From assembly GCA_014858325.1 (NCBI GenBank), contig RKCM01000027.1, positions 1 through 6,009 on the forward strand: a stretch of 6,009 bases of DNA. The letters are read 5' to 3'. Below, piece by piece: positions 1 through 5,042 of the stretch. The notes beneath the pieces were generated by a model. That model did not search any database, had not been told where the DNA came from, and was given only the letters and a program-made list of their open reading frames with translations. Origin of the DNA: Oscillospiraceae bacterium (GTDB lineage: Bacteria; Bacillota; Clostridia; Oscillospirales; Ruminococcaceae). Each line of letters begins with the position of its first letter. Position 1 is the stretch's first letter. The translations under genes were made by a program, and so were the position numbers.

Positions 1-456
1 GGGCACGGCCACCCGGCGCAGGTGCATCCCGATGAGGGTGCCGCCGATGTCAATGCCCGCGGGGGCCCGGATCTCTTCCACGGCCACAGGGTCCGCAAAC
101 TGTTTCCAGCAGGTGGTGGCCCAGCTGCCGCCCGCGTGGGGCCGGGGCACCACGCAGACCTCCTCCCAGCCGTATTTCTCGGCGGCGGCCCGTTCCAGGA
201 TGATGGCCCGGTTCAAATGCTCGCAGCACTGGGCGGCAAGGTACACCCCCGCCTGCGCCAGCACCGGGGCCGCGCCCGCGTAGACGGCCTGCGCCGCCTC
301 CAGGCTGGAATCCTTGCCGATGTGCCCGCCCACGATCTCGCTGGACGAGCAGCCGATGACAAAGACGTCGCCTTTTTTCAGCTTTGCCACAGCCAGCAGT
401 TCTGTCACTGCCTGCCGCGCCTCGTTTTCGATCTGCTGTTTGAATGCTTCGGTCAT
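1..456 (-). CDS. UPF0340 (DUF436, YwlG-like) family protein, 3' end outside window
   Basis: The first 152 residues of a protein whose relatives run to about 180. Family motifs seen: a GCSSSE stretch at residues 35-40, QCCEHLNRA at 76-84, an HAGG(S)WAT segment at 107-114 and GIDIGGTLIGMHL at 134-146. These match the TIGR01440/UPF0340 family as I remember B. subtilis YwlG. The molecular function is not established; the conserved Cys-Cys-Glu-His core suggests a ligand or active site, which is inference. No signal peptide or membrane segment is seen, so it is probably cytosolic. The ATG at 454-456 is chosen because AGAGGTG lies 7 bases upstream and the family similarity starts soon after. It follows the propeller gene on the same strand after 132 bp, and I see no convincing promoter in the gap, so co-transcription is possible. 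The reading frame is intact to the window edge. Confidence 0.9.
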   Translation of the reverse strand, partial: MTEAFKQQIENEARQAVTELLAVAKLKKGDVFVIGCSSSEIVGGHIGKDSSLEAAQAVYAGAAPVLAQAGVYLAAQCCEHLNRAIILERAAAEKYGWEEVCVVPRPHAGGSWATTCWKQFADPVAVEEIRAPAGIDIGGTLIGMHLRRVAVP

Positions 457-463
457 ATAGAAA

Positions 464-470
464 CACCTCT
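464..470 (-). promoter_or_regulatory. Ribosome binding site of the UPF0340 gene
   Basis: On the minus strand AGAGGTG lies 7 bases before the ATG at 456. It fixes the start codon, since no in-frame upstream start has a comparable site. Confidence 0.7.
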
Positions 471-483
471 ATCTGATTCCGCA

Positions 484-513
484 GGGCCCACTGCCTCCCG
501 GCAGAGTGGGCCC
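484..513 (-). other. 12-bp hairpin with GNRA-type loop in the UPF0340 leader
   Basis: GGGCCCAC (484-491) pairs perfectly with GTGGGCCC (506-513). TGCC (492-495) then pairs with GGCA (500-503), leaving a 2-base bulge at 504-505 and a four-base loop at 496-499. Read on the minus strand the loop is GGGA, a GNRA tetraloop. The hairpin sits 13 bases upstream of the ribosome binding site of the UPF0340 gene. It has no T-tract directly on either side (the nearest plus-strand T-run starts about 15 bases later), so it is a poor intrinsic terminator. It could be an mRNA-stabilising or processing structure between two co-transcribed genes; that role is inference. Confidence 0.55.
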
Positions 514-540
514 ATGCAGTTTGATCTGCTTTTTCTATTT

Positions 541-589
541 GCCAAGGGCTCCCCCTTCGGGGGAGCTGGCGCAAAGCGCCTGAGAGGGT
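541..589. repeat. Candidate dispersed palindromic repeat (two adjacent hairpins)
   Basis: Two hairpins lie in tandem: GCTCCCCC (548-555) with GGGGGAGC (559-566) around loop TTC, then GGCGC (568-572) with GCGCC (576-580) around loop AAA, followed by TGAGAGGGT. The general form, a CTCCC..GGGAG stem, then GGC..GCC, then TGAGAGGG, resembles short interspersed hairpin repeats I recall from Faecalibacterium and related Clostridia. Only one copy is in this window, so repeat status cannot be shown here. The element reaches the stop codon of the propeller gene (589-591). It has no flanking T-run on the strand that would terminate that gene. Confidence 0.5.
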
Positions 590-1884
590 CAAATCCGTAT
601 CCAGCGCAGTTCTCCCGCGCCGGAGATGCCCACATAAATTCGGTTCCCCGCCGGGCACAGGGCCGCCACGCTGCCCAGCTGCCTGCCGCCGTAGGGGCAC
701 AGCAGCGTTCCATCCGAGGAAAACCGCTCAGCGCTGATGGCGCTGGCGGGCAGAGAGACCAGCCTTTCCTGCATGGATTCGCTCAGGCGGAGGGCCGCGC
801 CGCGCAGCAGGGTGCCGTCGGCGTGGTCTTCCAGCCAGCCCAGCCTTGCCCAGCGGTAGCCGATGTCCACGGTGCCGTCCTCTTCCACGGCCAGTGCCCC
901 GGGGTAGCCGGGCAGGCCCTGTGCAAAGACGGCGCAGCCTTTGCCGCCTGCCGTCAGCTCCCGGCCCGTGGTGGGCACGGCCCAGACGCAGCGGCTGGCA
1001 AGGTCCGCCGCATAGAGGGTCTCGCCATCCGCCGAGAGGGCCAGCGCCGACGCTCCGGCTACGCCCCCCAGCACCTGCTCCACCGTGCGGGCGGCAGGGT
1101 CGTAAACATAGACGCAGCCGCTGGCCGTGTGGGCAAAGAGCTCGGTCCGCAGCGCGGCGGCCAGGCCGTACCGGGCCGGGACCTGAGCGGCGTCGGTAAA
1201 GTAGACCTTGCCGTCGGGCCCCACTGCCACCGCCGCCGGGCAGGCCAGGGCCCGGCCGTCGATCTGGCTCACCACCGGCTCCATCTTTACGCCAAGACTG
1301 TCCGTCGTCACCTTGTAGAGCTTGCCGCCGTCCGGCTCAAGGGCCGTCAGCCAGAGGGTACCGTCGGGCGCAAAATCAAAATCGGTGATCTCCCCTTCCG
1401 GCAGTTCCAGCACCTCGGTGCAGCCGCTGCCGTCCGGCTGCATCCGCTGCAGCACCCCCACCTTGGGCAGGGACGCCGCCGTGTACACCCAGCCGTCCTG
1501 CACCCGGATGGCATCGCCCATCTCGTAAGCTTTCAGGTCCAGCGCATCCGCAGCGTCGGCCCCTCGGGTCTGGGCCGTCCGCTCGGCCACATCACCCGGC
1601 GTATAGGGCTGGGGCGGCGCGGCGATGGGCCGGAACAGCAGCGCATACACCAGTGCCACCGCGGCCAGCGCCGCAAACACGTTGCTGGCCACCCGGAAAC
1701 GATGGAGCATGGCTTCCCGCTCGATGGCCATCTGGGCCTGCGCCTCGGCTTTCTGCCGGGCGGCCAGGGCGCGGACACGGTCGGCGCGGCGCATCCAGCG
1801 GTCTACAAAGAGCGCCGCCTGGGGCCCCACGGTGATCGACGCAATGAACAAGATCAGGATAAATTCAACGAGTCCGATGCGCAT
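589..1884 (-). CDS. Membrane-anchored strictosidine-synthase-like beta-propeller protein
   Basis: A 431-residue protein. Residues 4-27 form a hydrophobic helix, 28-60 a charged Arg/Ala/Glu-rich helix, and 65-84 a second membrane span; a linker precedes a repeat domain from about 120 to the end. Propeller-blade signatures are seen: DFDFAPDGTLWLTA (168-181), AVAVGPDGKVYFTD (218-231), a VYVYDPA strand (258-264), ALALSADGETLYAAD (280-294), a GLPGYPGALAVEEDG segment, and a C-terminal GNRIYVG strand. The DGKVYFTD, LALSxDGxTLY and LPGYP combination is typical of the strictosidine-synthase-like/SMP-30 group. Basic residues after the first helix suggest both ends lie outside, with the propeller extracytoplasmic (inference). 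Substrate and activity are unknown. The start at 1884 is preferred over an in-frame codon at 1953, because 1953 lies within the predicted -35 element and 1884 has AAAAGGA about 9 bases upstream. Confidence 0.8.
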   Translation of the reverse strand: MRIGLVEFILILFIASITVGPQAALFVDRWMRRADRVRALAARQKAEAQAQMAIEREAMLHRFRVASNVFAALAAVALVYALLFRPIAAPPQPYTPGDVAERTAQTRGADAADALDLKAYEMGDAIRVQDGWVYTAASLPKVGVLQRMQPDGSGCTEVLELPEGEITDFDFAPDGTLWLTALEPDGGKLYKVTTDSLGVKMEPVVSQIDGRALACPAAVAVGPDGKVYFTDAAQVPARYGLAAALRTELFAHTASGCVYVYDPAARTVEQVLGGVAGASALALSADGETLYAADLASRCVWAVPTTGRELTAGGKGCAVFAQGLPGYPGALAVEEDGTVDIGYRWARLGWLEDHADGTLLRGAALRLSESMQERLVSLPASAISAERFSSDGTLLCPYGGRQLGSVAALCPAGNRIYVGISGAGELRWIRI

Positions 1885-1923
1885 AAGCAGTTTTCCTTTT
1901 CGAGGGTGTGTTCTTATCAGAAT

Positions 1924-1953
1924 AGTATAGCACACTTGCCGCAAAAGAAGCAA
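1924..1953 (-). promoter_or_regulatory. Sigma-A-type promoter of the propeller gene
   Basis: On the minus strand: -35 TTGCTT (1953-1948), an 18-base spacer, and -10 TATACT (1929-1924) preceded by TGC, an extended -10. The predicted transcription start is near 1917, giving a leader of about 33 bases to the ATG at 1884. It is divergent from the promoter at 1989-2018, with 35 bases between the two -35 boxes. Confidence 0.65.
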
Positions 1954-1988
1954 CCTGCGAAGCAGACGGAGAGGTTTTGCCCCCGCAA

Positions 1989-2018
1989 TTGTTTTGTCCT
2001 GCTGCCTTGTGGTATACT
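1989..2018 (+). promoter_or_regulatory. Sigma-A-type promoter upstream of the two-component operon
   Basis: -35 TTGTTT (1989-1994), an 18-base spacer, and -10 TATACT (2013-2018) with TGG immediately before it (extended -10). The predicted start near 2025 gives a leader of about 136 bases to the response regulator ATG. The phased TTC repeats lie just downstream of this start. Confidence 0.6.
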
Positions 2019-2034
2019 ATACAAAACGCGACTT

Positions 2035-2087
2035 TTCCAAAGGATTCACTCAAACTTCACAAAAATTTCCAATTGTCGCTGTAAGAT
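2035..2087 (+). promoter_or_regulatory. Candidate PhoP/PhoB-type operator with a second -10 box
   Basis: Four similar hexamers on one face of the helix: TTCCAA (2035-2040), TTCACT (2045-2050), TTCACA (2056-2061) and TTCCAA (2067-2072), with start-to-start spacing of 10, 11 and 11 bp. A possible -10 box, TAAGAT, follows at 2082-2087 with no good -35 at the normal distance. From a start near 2094 the repeats would span about -59 to -22. That is where activating PhoP-family regulators bind TT(A/T/C)ACA-like direct repeats. Binding by the adjacent regulator is inference; the repeats and spacing are directly seen. Confidence 0.45.
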
Positions 2088-2140
2088 AAAACTGGACTTT
2101 TTATGATCCGGCACAAGACGCTTCAACAGGAACCTTTGCA

Positions 2141-2148
2141 AGAGGAGG
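2141..2148 (+). promoter_or_regulatory. Ribosome binding site of the response regulator
   Basis: AGAGGAGG ends 12 bases before the ATG at 2161. The core is strong, but the spacing is a few bases longer than the usual optimum. Confidence 0.7.
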
Positions 2149-2160
2149 CACCTTTTTATT

Positions 2161-2847
2161 ATGGCTAAAATTTTGATCGTGGACGACGAGCCCCGCATCC
2201 GGGAGCTCATCCGGGAACATTTGCAGTATGCGGGCTATGTGTGCGAGGAGGCCGGTGACGGCTCGGCAGCCCTCAGCCTTTTGAGCGGCGGCGGGTACGA
2301 TCTGGTCATCCTCGACCTCATGATGCCCTTTATGGACGGCATGACCTGCCTGCGGGAGATGCGCAACCGCCACATCAACACCCCCGTCATCATCCTGACG
2401 GCCCGGGGCGAGGAATACGATAAGCTGGCCGGGCTGGAGGGCGGCGCAGACGATTACGTCGTCAAGCCCTTCTCCCCCCGGGAGCTGGTGGCCCGGGTAA
2501 AGGCCGTGCTCAACCGCACCATGCCCAAGACCGAAGCCGCCGACGGCACCATGACCTTTGGCGAGCTGACCATCGACACCGCCAGCCACACCGTCCGCGT
2601 CTCGGGTGAGGAGGTCAGCCTCACCCCCAAGGAGTTCGACCTGCTGGTCTTTCTGGCCTCCAACCGGGGCATCGCCCTCAGCCGGGAGAAGATCTTGCAG
2701 AAAGTGTGGAACTACGATTATTTCGGCGAGGACCGCACCGTAGACACCCATGTCAAGATGCTGCGGGGCCACCTGGGCAAATGCCGCGGCTACATCGCCA
2801 CTGTCTGGGGCATCGGCTACAAGTTCGACCCCGACGCGGCCTTGTAA
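2161..2847 (+). CDS. OmpR/PhoB-family DNA-binding response regulator
   Basis: A 228-residue, full-length two-domain regulator. The receiver domain (about 3-115) has the acidic pair D8-D9, phospho-acceptor D52 in LVILDLMMP, the switch threonine T80 in IILTARG, and K102 in VVKPFSPREL. The C-terminal winged-helix domain (about 127-222) has the typical LTPKEFDLLVFLASN segment, the recognition-helix region EDRTVDTHVKMLRGHL, and the C-terminal hairpin VWGIGYKF. All key phosphorylation residues are present, so it should be a phosphorylation-controlled transcription factor. It precedes its kinase by 18 bp in one operon. The phased repeats at 2035-2072 are a candidate autoregulatory site. It resembles PhoB/PhoP/ResD-like regulators generally, but the sequence does not justify naming a specific orthologue or regulon. 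Confidence 0.95.
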   Translation: MAKILIVDDEPRIRELIREHLQYAGYVCEEAGDGSAALSLLSGGGYDLVILDLMMPFMDGMTCLREMRNRHINTPVIILTARGEEYDKLAGLEGGADDYVVKPFSPRELVARVKAVLNRTMPKTEAADGTMTFGELTIDTASHTVRVSGEEVSLTPKEFDLLVFLASNRGIALSREKILQKVWNYDYFGEDRTVDTHVKMLRGHLGKCRGYIATVWGIGYKFDPDAAL

Positions 2848-2865
2848 GCGGGGGCTCTGCTCACC

Positions 2866-4386
2866 ATGCGGCAAACGAGCAAAGCCAAAAAGCGGCGCAC
2901 CATCGGCATCCGCGGGCAGCTGATGTGGTTTCTTTCCGCCATCTGCCTGCTGCTTTTGCTGTTGTTCTGGTTCCTCAGCACCCAATTGCTGGAGCCGCTC
3001 TACACCACCCACATCCAAAAGCAGCTCACCGAGCAGGCAGACGCCATCGTGGAAAAGCTGGACGAAGCCATCGAGGGGGGGCAGACCCTCTCCTACTGGG
3101 GCTTCGGCAGCCGGCTTTCCGTCAACACCTCTTTTTTCAACGCACTGAGCGCGGAGGTCTTTGAAAACAGCGGCATGAGCAGCTTCTGTGTGGACATCTC
3201 CGACAGCACGCTGCGGCAGATCTTCAAGGTGGAGAACCTCTCCTACTGCAACCTCCACCGCACCAAGCCCACCGACGCCGCCAACGAGCCCGCCAGCTAC
3301 AGCACCGCCCGGGCCATGCGCCAGCTCTGCCGGGAGACCGGCGAGTGCGTGCGCAAGATCAATCCGCCCAGCCCCTCCGGCTCGGTGCAGCTGATGGTGG
3401 GCAAGACCACCGCCGACGGCAGCTACACCGTCCTTGTCACCACCAGCCTGATGCACGTCTCCGAGGCCGGCCAGGTGCTGAGCACCGTGCTGCCCATCGC
3501 GGCGGTGCTCATCTTTGCCTTTTCCATCTCGGCGGCGTGGCTGTTCAGCGAGTGGTTCACCAAGCCCCTGCGGGAGGTGTCCGCCGCCGCCCGTCAGGTG
3601 GCGCAGGGCAACTACCGGGTGCAGGTGGACTCCACCCGCAACGATGAGCTGGGCGACCTGACCCAGGAGTTCAACCACATGGCCCAGGAGGTGCAGCACG
3701 CCTCCCAGATGCAGCGGGACCTGCTGGCCAACGTCTCCCACGACCTGCGCACCCCCCTCACCCTCATCAAGGGCTATGCGGAAACGGTGCGGGACATCAC
3801 CGGCGACGACAAGGCCCACCGCGACGAACAGATGAACATCATCGTGGACGAGGCCGACCGCCTGACGGCGCTGGTCTCCTCCGTCATGGAGCTGAGCAAG
3901 GTGACCAGCGGTGCCATCCAGTGCGAGCGGGTGCACTTTGATATGGGCCAGCTCTGCGACGAGGTCAGCGAGCGGTACGACGCCGTCTGCGCCCAGAACG
4001 GCTGGCACCTCCGGCTGGAGATCCCCGAGGAGGAGCTGCCTGTTTACGCCGACCCCGACATGATGCAGCGGGCGCTGCACAACCTTCTGGGCAACGCCAT
4101 GCACCACATCGGCGAGGACGGCATCTTCCTCCTGCGGGCGGCCAAGTGCCCCGAGGGCGTGCGGGTTGAGGTGGAGGACCACGGCCCCGGCATCTCTGCC
4201 GAAGACCTGCCCTACATCTTCGACCGCTACTACCGCTCCCGCTCCGACGCGGGCAAGCAGGGCACCGGCCTGGGGCTTTCCATCACCAAGGCCATCTTCC
4301 AGCAGCACGGCTTCCGCTTCGGCGTCCAGAGCACCGTGGGCAAAGGCACCACGTTCTGGTTTATCATGAGCGATATTGCGCAATAA
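2866..4386 (+). CDS. Membrane sensor histidine kinase (HAMP, HisKA, HATPase_c)
   Basis: A 506-residue kinase. A basic N-terminus is followed by TM1 (about 19-38), an extracytoplasmic domain of about 165 residues (40-204), TM2 (206-227) and a HAMP linker (about 228-280, starting near KPLREV). The H-box NVSHDLRTPL carries phospho-acceptor H292. The N-box has N406 and N410 (NLLGNA), then the G1 box DHGPGI (438-443), F-box YIFDRYYR (450-457) and G2 box GTGLGLSI (466-473). All catalytic motifs are intact. The sensor domain contains four cysteines (108, 128, 155, 161) and matches no family I recognise, so the signal is unknown. It presumably phosphorylates D52 of the regulator encoded 18 bp upstream. 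The start has only a weak GGGGG ribosome site about 11 bases away, suggesting coupling to the upstream gene. The gene ends at a strong terminator. Confidence 0.93.
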   Translation: MRQTSKAKKRRTIGIRGQLMWFLSAICLLLLLLFWFLSTQLLEPLYTTHIQKQLTEQADAIVEKLDEAIEGGQTLSYWGFGSRLSVNTSFFNALSAEVFENSGMSSFCVDISDSTLRQIFKVENLSYCNLHRTKPTDAANEPASYSTARAMRQLCRETGECVRKINPPSPSGSVQLMVGKTTADGSYTVLVTTSLMHVSEAGQVLSTVLPIAAVLIFAFSISAAWLFSEWFTKPLREVSAAARQVAQGNYRVQVDSTRNDELGDLTQEFNHMAQEVQHASQMQRDLLANVSHDLRTPLTLIKGYAETVRDITGDDKAHRDEQMNIIVDEADRLTALVSSVMELSKVTSGAIQCERVHFDMGQLCDEVSERYDAVCAQNGWHLRLEIPEEELPVYADPDMMQRALHNLLGNAMHHIGEDGIFLLRAAKCPEGVRVEVEDHGPGISAEDLPYIFDRYYRSRSDAGKQGTGLGLSITKAIFQQHGFRFGVQSTVGKGTTFWFIMSDIAQ

Positions 4387-4391
4387 AATAT

Positions 4392-4434
4392 GCCGTCGGG
4401 AAGGCTTTCCCCCTCCCGGCGGCGTTTGTTTTTT
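4392..4434 (+). terminator. Intrinsic terminator of the two-component operon
   Basis: GCCGTCGGGA (4392-4401) pairs with TCCCGGCGGC (4414-4423), 10 bp with one G-U pair. A T-rich tract at 4425-4434 (TTTGTTTTTT) follows. It starts 6 bases after the kinase stop codon and ends the operon before the small-peptide locus. Confidence 0.88.
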
Positions 4435-4436
4435 GA

Positions 4437-4465
4437 TTGCAATTTGTCAAATTTTATGGTACACT
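4437..4465 (+). promoter_or_regulatory. Promoter of the small hydrophobic peptide gene, with central palindrome
   Basis: -35 TTGCAA (4437-4442), a 17-base spacer, and -10 TACACT (4460-4465) preceded by TGG (extended -10). The predicted start near 4472 gives a leader of about 150 bases before the ATG at 4624. The spacer overlaps a perfect odd-centred palindrome, AATTTG-T-CAAATT (4441-4453), which could be an operator. AT-rich palindromes of this size can arise by chance. Confidence 0.5.
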
Positions 4466-4587
4466 TGGATTGCCGTCAGAAATGGCGGTGGCGCTGTGTC
4501 GAAACGCAGGCGGCTCACTCCTTACCCGACGCACTACTTGTTTCCAGGAACGAAGCAGAGCCCCGGGCAGGGACTTTTGAAAGTTTT

Positions 4588-4616
4588 CTCCCCGGTGGCT
4601 TTGGCCGGAAGGGGGG
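4588..4616 (+). promoter_or_regulatory. Ribosome binding site within a possible sequestering hairpin
   Basis: AAGGGGGG (4609-4616) lies 7 bases before the ATG at 4624 and is a strong ribosome binding site. The leader just upstream can pair with it: CTCC (4588-4591) with GGGG (4611-4614), continued by CCGG (4592-4595) with CCGG (4605-4608) across a two-base AA bulge. That would hide most of the site. Long leaders with a masked ribosome site are common in type I toxin mRNAs; its use here is inference. Confidence 0.4.
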
Positions 4617-4623
4617 ATGTCGT

Positions 4624-4761
4624 ATGACATTGACTGAAACGCTTACATTTTTGGCGGTCATCATCAGCTTGCTGAGCTTAATCTTTACGGTCTTGTTTGG
4701 TGCTTTTGATATCGCATGGAAAATTGCAGAGCGGCAGAATAAAAATGGACAGAAGAAATGA
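4624..4761 (+). CDS. Small hydrophobic peptide, putative type I (holin-like) toxin
   Basis: A 45-residue peptide. A short polar N-terminus (MTLTET) is followed by one membrane span at about residues 7-28, then a basic, polar tail (K33 to K45, ending NGQKK). This layout resembles the small putative holin-like toxins and TxpA/BsrG-type toxins of Firmicutes. The short ATG start is preferred over the longer open frame that begins near 4390, because a strong AAGGGGGG lies 7 bases upstream and the extra N-terminus has no protein-like pattern. The stop codon lies inside the left arm of the terminator stem. A near-consensus promoter on the other strand points into the 3' end, which favours an antisense-controlled toxin over an ordinary small membrane protein. 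Codon use is more AT-rich than in its neighbours. Toxicity is not shown by sequence. Confidence 0.65.
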   Translation: MTLTETLTFLAVIISLLSLIFTVLFGAFDIAWKIAERQNKNGQKK

Positions 4762-4850
4762 CCGCCTCGTAGTCTTCCCAAACTCCGGCGGTCATTTTTC
4801 TGATCTAATGGGTTAAGGGGTGGGCCGTTTGCGGACACCGCGCCTTTTCT
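4750..4850 (-). ncRNA. Predicted antisense (antitoxin) RNA overlapping the peptide gene 3' end
   Basis: Transcription from the minus-strand promoter at 4857-4885 would start near 4850 and run leftward. It would first make a small 5' hairpin (minus-strand GCGG, loop TGT, CCGC; 4841-4831) and then the complement of the peptide-gene terminator hairpin. The likely end is just past that stem, near 4750 or slightly further left at the T-rich stretch around 4741-4745, giving a ~100-base RNA. No credible protein lies on this strand. It would share about 50 bases with the 3' end of the peptide mRNA, like 3'-overlapping type I antitoxins such as RatA. The end point is uncertain. Confidence 0.5.
4754..4799 (+). 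terminator. Terminator of the small-peptide gene, overlapping its stop codon
   Basis: AAATGACCGCC (4756-4766) pairs perfectly with GGCGGTCATTT (4787-4797). The stem can extend two more pairs to 4754 and 4799 with one G-U pair, closing a 20-base loop (4767-4786). A run of five T (4795-4799) forms the end of the right arm. The stop codon TGA (4759-4761) lies inside the stem. On the minus strand the same stem is followed by a moderately T-rich stretch, so it may also end the antisense transcript. Confidence 0.75.
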
Positions 4851-4856
4851 ATTTGT

Positions 4857-4885
4857 AGTATAGTCAATTTTTCACGGCTTGTCAA
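4857..4885 (-). promoter_or_regulatory. Near-consensus promoter for the antisense RNA
   Basis: On the minus strand: -35 TTGACA (4885-4880, perfect consensus), a spacer of exactly 17 bases, and -10 TATACT (4862-4857, five of six). It is the strongest promoter match in the window and points into a region with no minus-strand gene, which supports a non-coding antisense product. Confidence 0.75.
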
Positions 4886-4899
4886 GGGTTTGGGGCCCT

Positions 4900-4935
4900 G
4901 GGCGGGTCGTTTTGCCATTTCTGGCCTGCCCGCCC
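4900..4935. other. GC-rich hairpin between the antisense promoter and pth
   Basis: GGGCGGG (4900-4906) pairs with CCCGCCC (4929-4935), and inside it GCCA (4914-4917) pairs with TGGC (4922-4925) around loop TTTC. Interrupted T-runs follow on the plus strand (4941-4955). It may be a weak back-up terminator for read-through toward pth, or simply a structured spacer. Confidence 0.3.
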
Positions 4936-4985
4936 CGCCTCTTTCCGCTTTTTCCGCAAAATCTCTCGTTTTTTTCGCTCTGCCA

Positions 4986-4994
4986 TGTTATAAT
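4986..4994 (+). promoter_or_regulatory. Extended -10 promoter of pth
   Basis: A perfect TATAAT (4989-4994) is preceded by TGT (4986-4988), an extended -10. The -35 region near 4966-4971 (TCGTTT) is poor, which extended -10 promoters tolerate. The predicted start near 5001 gives a leader of about 42 bases. A short GGTAACC palindrome (5003-5009) sits at the start site; its relevance is unknown. Confidence 0.65.
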
Positions 4995-5042
4995 AAAGTG
5001 TTGGTAACCATTCTAAAAACAAAAATCAGGAAAAAAGCAGCT

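Noticed and set aside
50..700. A minus-strand open frame of 216 codons
   Set aside because: It is out of frame with the UPF0340 gene it overlaps and also overlaps the 3' end of the propeller gene; it has no recognisable motif.
22..2106. A 694-codon open frame on the plus strand
   Set aside because: It runs antisense across the UPF0340 gene, the intergenic hairpins, the propeller gene and the divergent promoters, and shows no protein family signal.
2101..4383. A 760-codon open frame on the minus strand
   Set aside because: It lies antisense to two clear genes with intact motifs. Its translation is low-complexity (Gly/Ala/His/Val/Gln-rich) with no domain pattern, as expected opposite GC-rich codon usage.
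2161..4386. Naming the pair phoB/phoR or phoP/phoR
   Set aside because: The upstream repeats look Pho-like and the family is right, but the sensor domain is unrecognised and no phosphate gene is in the window, so a specific name would be a guess.
4515..4838. A minus-strand frame starting just after the antisense promoter
   Set aside because: The start is a GTG about 12 bases from the predicted transcript start with only a poor ribosome site. The protein has no coherent pattern and is the complement of the peptide gene, so a non-coding antisense RNA fits better.
4890..5042. N-terminal extension of pth
   Set aside because: The extension covers the TATAAT promoter and leader. Normal Pth proteins start a few residues before the GLGNP motif, as the ATG at 5043 gives.
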